Source: Candidatus Gastranaerophilales bacterium (GTDB lineage: Bacteria > Cyanobacteriota > Vampirovibrionia > Gastranaerophilales > Gastranaerophilaceae). From it: DNA of 35,991 bases. The DNA is taken from positions 1 to 35,991 of the forward strand of contig CALUYU010000020.1 of assembly GCA_944325075.1 (NCBI GenBank), given 5' to 3'. The position numbers and the translations under genes are program-made. The first letter of the stretch is position 1, and every line of letters starts with the position of its first letter. Below the pieces are notes generated by a model that ran no database searches, was not told the DNA's origin, and was given only the letters and a program-made list of their open reading frames with translations. Positions 31,578 to 35,991 of the stretch are shown one piece after another.

Positions 31578-33749
31578 ATGTCAGTAAAAGCAATCACTGC
31601 GGCTGAAGTTAACGCCGCCAAAAACAGAAAACAAAACAATTTTAAAAACAAAAACAACAACCCAAATCAATCAACACCGTCATTTCAAGGGTTAGCAAAT
31701 CTTCCGGTCGCTGTTGCGGATGCGATAAATAACGGAGGTTTCGCATTTTCATTCATTGCCCAGGACGGATTTGGCATGGCTCTACCGCGTGTAGTTGAAG
31801 GGATTAACAGAAGAGAAGTTAATCCGGAAACAGGTAAGAAAGAAGGCCCGTATAACTGGGCTTTTGCCCGTCGAGAAGGAATCCGCGAAATTTTAAGCGG
31901 TCCAAGTGCTTTTATTATCCCGGCTATAATCCTTAAGTTTGTAAAAAAATATTCCGGTCAGGCAAATAATGTTCCTGTAAGCATGATTCAGGGACTCGGA
32001 AATAACTTCATGAACTATGCAGCTGAAAATACGGCTACCCTTGATGACGTTGTTAAGACTCGTGAAGGATTTTATCAGAGGGTATTCAAAAATGTTCTTA
32101 ACACAACTCTTAACGGACAATTAAGTGAAGATAAGCTGAATGAACTTTCTAAATCATACATGCAGAGGGCAATAGAAATTGAATCTGCAAAAGATAACAA
32201 AAAATCTTTATGGAAAAAAATTACCGGAGCCAAAGTAGAAGGTTCACCGGAAGATTTAACCGATAGTTTACTCAGAGACTTTATGTCGCTCAAGAAAAAA
32301 TATCTGGATCCTTCTGTAAATGAAGGTTCAGCACAAATCGTTGTTAATCCGGAAAAAATAGGTAAATATGGTGTTGAACTTGTTGATAAAGATAAAGAAG
32401 GTATAGGATTTAAGAAGCTGCTCAAGACAATGACTGACTTTACCGATGATGTAATAGACTCAACCGGTAAAGCCATGGAAAAAGCAAAAAATGGCTTTAA
32501 CAAACAGGAAGCTGAAGAATTTTTGAAGAATTTTGTAGCACGCAGAAGCGGTTCAAGAATTATAACCAATCTTGGTATGTGGTCTGCTGTTGTTGGCTTT
32601 TATGCATTAATTCCTCACTTATATTCAATCGGTTTGGGTGGAAAAAATCCTGCATTTATGAATAAACATAATAAGGCTAATAATACAGAAAAAGCACAAA
32701 ACACCCCGGAACCTGCAAAAGACGAAACTAAAAAAGAAGACAAAGATAAAAAGGATGTTAGTTTCGGAGGAAGGGAACAAATATTTGCAAGAACAGCCGA
32801 ACGTGTGACTAAATCAGATAAACTGAAAAATATCCTAAGTCATTTTGAATTTGATGATGCCTCAATGTCAGTACCTGCCATGCTTGCACTTCTGTTCGGA
32901 TTTTGCCTTCCAACAAGGCTATTAAAGGCTAAAGAGTTCGACAAATATGATGTTAAAGAAACTTTGGCGCGTGATGTTACATCATTTGGTGCGATCTTAT
33001 TTGCGGCGCATGCAATATCAAGAGCATTCTCAAACTTATTCTCAAAAATTTCCGGGCTTGCACTGAATATTAAGCCTGAAAATCACAACAAAAACCTCTG
33101 GAATAAATTTAAAAATTACTTCTCTCCAATGGGTGGTATAAATGTACTTGATAACAGACAACTTGATTCTAAATATACTAATATTCATCTATATAAAGAT
33201 GGAGTCAGCGGGTGTTTGGATTTTGTATCCGGCAACAACGGCAACTTACGGAAATTTTTACGGCTGGACAAAACCGTTGAAGAAAATGCTAAAATCATTG
33301 TTGGAAAAGAGATTAAAGATGCAACGGAAGAAGAAATTAAGACTGCATTTAAAAATATCACAACAGATAAGGCAAAAGCTGCGCTTAAGGCAATTGAAGA
33401 TGTGTTCAAAGATAGTAAAAACAAATATGTTAAACATGCAAAACTTTATAACAGTATGTTTACATTCTTGTCAACAATCGTACTTGTACCTTCATTTATG
33501 ATCTGGCTTGCAAGAACTTGTGACCGTATGACCCGGAACGCAAGGGCCAGAGATGAACAGCTTGCAGCAGAAAAGAAAAACAATAATGAAGCAAGTAATA
33601 CCAGCGCGAAAGAACCTGAAACCAATGCAGAAAAGCAACCTGACAAAACACAAAATCAGGATCAAACGCTTACACAAAAACTTGCAGTAAAAAATATCCC
33701 GCAATCTCCGGCTATAAAACCAACTATGCAAGGATTTTTGAACACTTAA
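31578..33749 (+). CDS. Large hypothetical membrane protein with N-terminal P-x-F motif
   Basis: 723 residues, family unknown. The N-terminus is an Asn/Lys-rich disordered stretch leading to STPSFQGLANLPVAVAD. Hydrophobic spans are near residues 104-122, 330-355, 430-450, 467-486 and 627-650, separated by charged regions; a Lys/Asp/Glu-rich linker with VSFGGREQIF lies near 365-400. The C-terminus is again disordered (Asn, Glu, Gln, Lys). A TPSF motif near the N-terminus resembles P-x-F motifs in the 15031 and 35351 proteins. The short gap between AGGGA and the ATG is tight but no other start fits better. Probably an envelope-associated, lineage-specific protein. Confidence 0.75.
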   Translation: MSVKAITAAEVNAAKNRKQNNFKNKNNNPNQSTPSFQGLANLPVAVADAINNGGFAFSFIAQDGFGMALPRVVEGINRREVNPETGKKEGPYNWAFARREGIREILSGPSAFIIPAIILKFVKKYSGQANNVPVSMIQGLGNNFMNYAAENTATLDDVVKTREGFYQRVFKNVLNTTLNGQLSEDKLNELSKSYMQRAIEIESAKDNKKSLWKKITGAKVEGSPEDLTDSLLRDFMSLKKKYLDPSVNEGSAQIVVNPEKIGKYGVELVDKDKEGIGFKKLLKTMTDFTDDVIDSTGKAMEKAKNGFNKQEAEEFLKNFVARRSGSRIITNLGMWSAVVGFYALIPHLYSIGLGGKNPAFMNKHNKANNTEKAQNTPEPAKDETKKEDKDKKDVSFGGREQIFARTAERVTKSDKLKNILSHFEFDDASMSVPAMLALLFGFCLPTRLLKAKEFDKYDVKETLARDVTSFGAILFAAHAISRAFSNLFSKISGLALNIKPENHNKNLWNKFKNYFSPMGGINVLDNRQLDSKYTNIHLYKDGVSGCLDFVSGNNGNLRKFLRLDKTVEENAKIIVGKEIKDATEEEIKTAFKNITTDKAKAALKAIEDVFKDSKNKYVKHAKLYNSMFTFLSTIVLVPSFMIWLARTCDRMTRNARARDEQLAAEKKNNNEASNTSAKEPETNAEKQPDKTQNQDQTLTQKLAVKNIPQSPAIKPTMQGFLNT

Positions 33750-33876
33750 AATATCAAATGCGGAAAAGTAGTGTAGATTGGATTTACCAATCGACTTAAA
33801 TGGAACGGCGTTTTGAAATTTATAAAAAGACACCGATTGGATTATTTTGAATGGCAAGCTTGAGTTATATAGATAA

Positions 33877-34101
33877 CTAAATAATTCTTTTCACAACATA
33901 AAATTTAACATCTAAATATGTAAAATCATCTCTTGTTTTTACAAGATAAAGATGGTATATAAAGTTCTAAATGCTTTGTTAAATAATCCCACAAATTTTA
34001 TTACAGCAGTTTTATTATCTTTAGCAATATAATCCGAAATTATTTTAATGTCATTATAGGCTTTACTTGTAATTTCAAGTTTTAAATCAATTATAGTTCA
34101 T
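33877..34101 (-). pseudogene. Frameshifted ParE/RelE-family toxin remnant
   Basis: Downstream of the Fic gene. Translated in pieces it reads LEITSKAYNDIKIISDYIAK in one frame, then KTRDDFTYLDVKFYVV in another, separated by a one-base shift near 33950 where the first frame hits TAA. These are typical of ParE/RelE toxins (N-terminal helix pair, then the K-T-R-D-D-F turn). The ATG overlaps the Fic end but the first codons are also out of frame. No antitoxin gene survives next to it. The 130 bp between 33750 and 33876 hold nothing recognisable. Confidence 0.6.
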
Positions 34102-34696
34102 CTGTTTTATAAACAAAATAACCTTCATAACTATAACTTGCATCAATTCCTTTCATATAAATTTCTCTATTATTTACATCAAAAGTTAATGCTTGTTTTA
34201 AAAGTTCTCGTATTTCAACATTTTTAATAGGGCTGCGTTCCATTGCCAAAAGATAATCTTCCTTATCGACTTTAGACCAATCAACGACTTTAGCGAGTTC
34301 TTTTTTAAATAATAAATCAAGCCAAATTCGTGTACTTCTACCATTCCCCTCCCTAAAAGGATGTGCCACATTCATCTCAACATATTTTTCAATAATTTCC
34401 TCATAGGTTGATTGGGGCATATTATCAATATGCTCTAGAGCCTGTTTTAAATACATTACAGGTGCAAATCTAAAACTACCCTTTGCAATATTTACAGTTC
34501 TAATTTCGCCCGCGAAAGTATAAATATCTTCAAAAAGATATTTGTGTATCTTTGCTAAAGACTCAAATCTTCCTGCTTCTAAAGAATCAAGAATACCTTT
34601 TTCAAAAAGCTCGATAGCTTTTTTCTTACTAATTCTTTCTTCTTCTCTTGCAAGTTCTGCCGATTCGGTTATACCCAGTTTATTTTCTAAAACCAT
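34091..34696 (-). CDS. Fic-domain protein, class III (C-terminal inhibitory motif)
   Basis: 201 residues. The Fic catalytic motif [14 protein letters not shown] (HPFx[D/E]GNGRxxR) near residue 117 points to AMPylation or a related nucleotide transfer to a target hydroxyl. FRFAPV near residue 75 forms the flap. At the C-terminus SYSYEG matches the autoinhibitory [S/T]xxxE[G/N] motif, which places it in class III, as in the Neisseria NmFic type where oligomer state controls activity. Strong SD AGAGG before ATG 34696. The broken ParE-like gene beside it suggests a mobile or defence-type locus. Target unknown. Confidence 0.9.
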   Translation of the reverse strand: MVLENKLGITESAELAREEERISKKKAIELFEKGILDSLEAGRFESLAKIHKYLFEDIYTFAGEIRTVNIAKGSFRFAPVMYLKQALEHIDNMPQSTYEEIIEKYVEMNVAHPFREGNGRSTRIWLDLLFKKELAKVVDWSKVDKEDYLLAMERSPIKNVEIRELLKQALTFDVNNREIYMKGIDASYSYEGYFVYKTDEL

Positions 34697-34816
34697 ATAA
34701 ACCTCTTTACCTTATTGTAACACAAAAATATATAATTTAACGATTTTACAAGAGGTTATGTATGTTGGTCAGGTATGCCAAACCGGCAATTATTATTAGG
34801 GTAACAAACTGGACAT

Positions 34817-34873
34817 TTGTAAAAGAACACATGGTTTGATTTCTTATTACAGATGGTTTGATTATTTTGGGAC
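34817..34873. repeat. Direct repeat, left copy (~57 bp)
   Basis: Starts GTAAAAGAACACATGG and ends GATTATTTTGGG; it holds ATGGTTTGATT twice. The near-identical second copy is at 35916-35972. A C-family variant follows at 34881-34905. Confidence 0.8.
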
Positions 34874-34876
34874 ACT

Positions 34877-35281
34877 TTGTGTTGGGGTAGAAACCCCATC
34901 CTACAAACTTTAGGATTTACCAATGGATTTGAAGCTGAAAATCAGAACCTTTTGGGATATACACATATCTCTAGTGGAGGGAAGGAATACATAACAAACC
35001 ATCCTTACTATGTATTGCAACAAGCATGCATTCTTGCAGATCAAAATAAAGATGCAATTGTCAGCATAGATTCTAAAAACAAAATCTCAATAAACAAGCG
35101 TAACTCATACTTAATCTAATAACCTTATTCGCAATCTTAAGGCAGTAGGTCTGGCTTTTTGAATGATTATTACAAAAATGGCGGTGCTCCGTTAGTTGAT
35201 TTTTCACCGAATATGTATTTGAACGAAGCCTCTCTTGAACAGTGGATTAAGATGATTAAAAAACAACCAATATTATATTAA
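34877..35281 (+). pseudogene. Decayed gene, unrecognised
   Basis: An open frame from 34877 to 35119 begins inside a repeat (CWGRNPIL) and continues LGYTHISSGGKEYITNHP, then stops. From about 35150 another frame reads GFLNDYYKNGGAPLVDFSP and NEASLEQWIKMIKKQPILY to a stop at 35281. The two pieces look like parts of one former protein with stops and frameshifts between. No family recognised. Confidence 0.45.
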
Positions 35282-35350
35282 TTCAAATAGCAAAAAAAAA
35301 ATTTTACAGTTTTATATATTCATGTAATACAGCAAAGGAAATATTAATAA

Positions 35351-35887
35351 ATGAGAATAGACAATAACTACACCCAAAGACAACCAAATTTTGGCAGACT
35401 GAAATCTATAACATACCAAAGTCATTTTAATCCTGATCTTTACCCTGAAGAATTTGCAAAACTTTTGAATACTGTCAAAGAATCAAAAGCGTTCAATGAA
35501 TTTTTCAAACAGTATGATGTAGATATGTATTTTCATGAGGGGGAAGCTATTTTCCAAAGGGAATATATTTACATGATATTAAAAACAAAAGTCCCCAAAA
35601 CTAAAGGTAACAACTTACGTCCAACACTATATATTGGTGCTGATCAGGGATTTAAGGAACCAATATGTTCCACTTATACTCTGCTTAATAGATTAACCCA
35701 AAAAATTAAAAATATAGAATTTTCAGATTTAAAATATAAACTTGATGATGCATTAAAAGAATTGGAAGAGAATGGGAAAAAGAAAAACACCAAAACGAAA
35801 GTTGATGAGATTACAGATAATCTCCTTTCACCGAAAAAGTCTGAAAAGAAAACTTTCTTTGAAAAACTATTTGGCTGGTTAAAATAA
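35351..35887 (+). CDS. Hypothetical soluble protein with N-terminal Q-P-N-F motif
   Basis: 178 residues, family unknown. The N-terminus MRIDNNYTQRQPNFGRLKSI carries the P-N-F-G motif; then a compact ~100-residue domain with an alternating pattern (FNEFFKQYDVDMYFHEGEAI; YIYMILKTKVPKTKGN), and a Lys-rich C-terminal tail. No signal peptide or membrane span. No clear SD (AAGGAAA upstream). It lies between the two copies of the 57-bp repeat, so it may belong to a transposed or duplicated segment. Expressed status uncertain. Confidence 0.6.
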   Translation: MRIDNNYTQRQPNFGRLKSITYQSHFNPDLYPEEFAKLLNTVKESKAFNEFFKQYDVDMYFHEGEAIFQREYIYMILKTKVPKTKGNNLRPTLYIGADQGFKEPICSTYTLLNRLTQKIKNIEFSDLKYKLDDALKELEENGKKKNTKTKVDEITDNLLSPKKSEKKTFFEKLFGWLK

Positions 35888-35894
35888 TTAGTAA

Positions 35895-35972
35895 GTAGGT
35901 TGGGCTTTTAGCCTATGTAAAAGAACACATGGTTTGATTTCTTGTTACAGATGGTTTGATTATTTTGGGCAA
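35895..35972. repeat. Decayed C-family repeat and right copy of the direct repeat
   Basis: GTAGGTTGGGCTTTTAGCC (35895-35913) is a broken palindrome C, and 35916-35972 repeats 34817-34873 with few differences. Confidence 0.75.
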
Positions 35973-35991
35973 CATAAATTTAAAATATTAA

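Overview
This is an AT-rich bacterial chromosome segment. I infer an uncultured gut lineage of the Vampirovibrionia (Melainabacteria), order Gastranaerophilales, sister to Cyanobacteria. The basis is the style of the prepilin-like proteins (motif FTLAEVLITLG plus a C-terminal GWxIxDDYPW), a SigB/SigF-type sigma factor, and several lineage-looking proteins with an N-terminal P-x-F motif. This is recognition from memory, not a database result. I saw no tRNA, rRNA, CRISPR array or transposase.

Layout. 1-630: repeats plus the first codons of a prepilin-like gene that runs off the left edge, frameshifted by a G13 tract. 633-4799 (minus): metK, lgt, a TPR lipoprotein, a candidate ~180-nt RNA, and a flippase-like membrane protein. 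4932-6650 (plus): thioesterase, RluB/RsuA-type pseudouridine synthase, coaE. 6640-7464 (minus): a CHAP-like cysteine hydrolase. 7567-9075 (plus): a prepilin-like gene behind a long leader with an upstream ORF, a G10 tract and hairpins. 9236-10903: TPR protein. 10991-12780 (minus): sigma factor and prepilin peptidase. 12920-18916 (plus): gatC, pyrG, a hypothetical membrane protein, an MFS sugar-type transporter and a B12-binding radical SAM protein. 19154-21189 (minus): histidine kinase and a multi-domain regulator. 21422-26967 (plus): DnaJ-like protein, queE, def, fmt, aroH, glnA, with two candidate small RNAs between. 27002-28072 (minus): a second complete prepilin-like gene with an in-frame G12 tract. 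28416-33749 (plus): recJ and two hypotheticals. 33877-35991: class III Fic, a broken ParE-like toxin, a decayed gene between near-identical repeats, and a small hypothetical.

The most interesting theme is one family of prepilin-like genes at three loci. All three carry homopolymeric G tracts early in translated or leader sequence (G13, G10, G12). Two share the same promoter, SD and first codons, with one tract length giving an open frame and the other a stop. The two complete genes have about 150 codons before the prepilin motif, built largely of genomic repeats inserted in frame. The prepilin peptidase and a pilus-type sigma factor sit in one operon between them. Together this looks like a phase-variable pilus or pseudopilus surface system. 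The housekeeping genes are otherwise ordinary.
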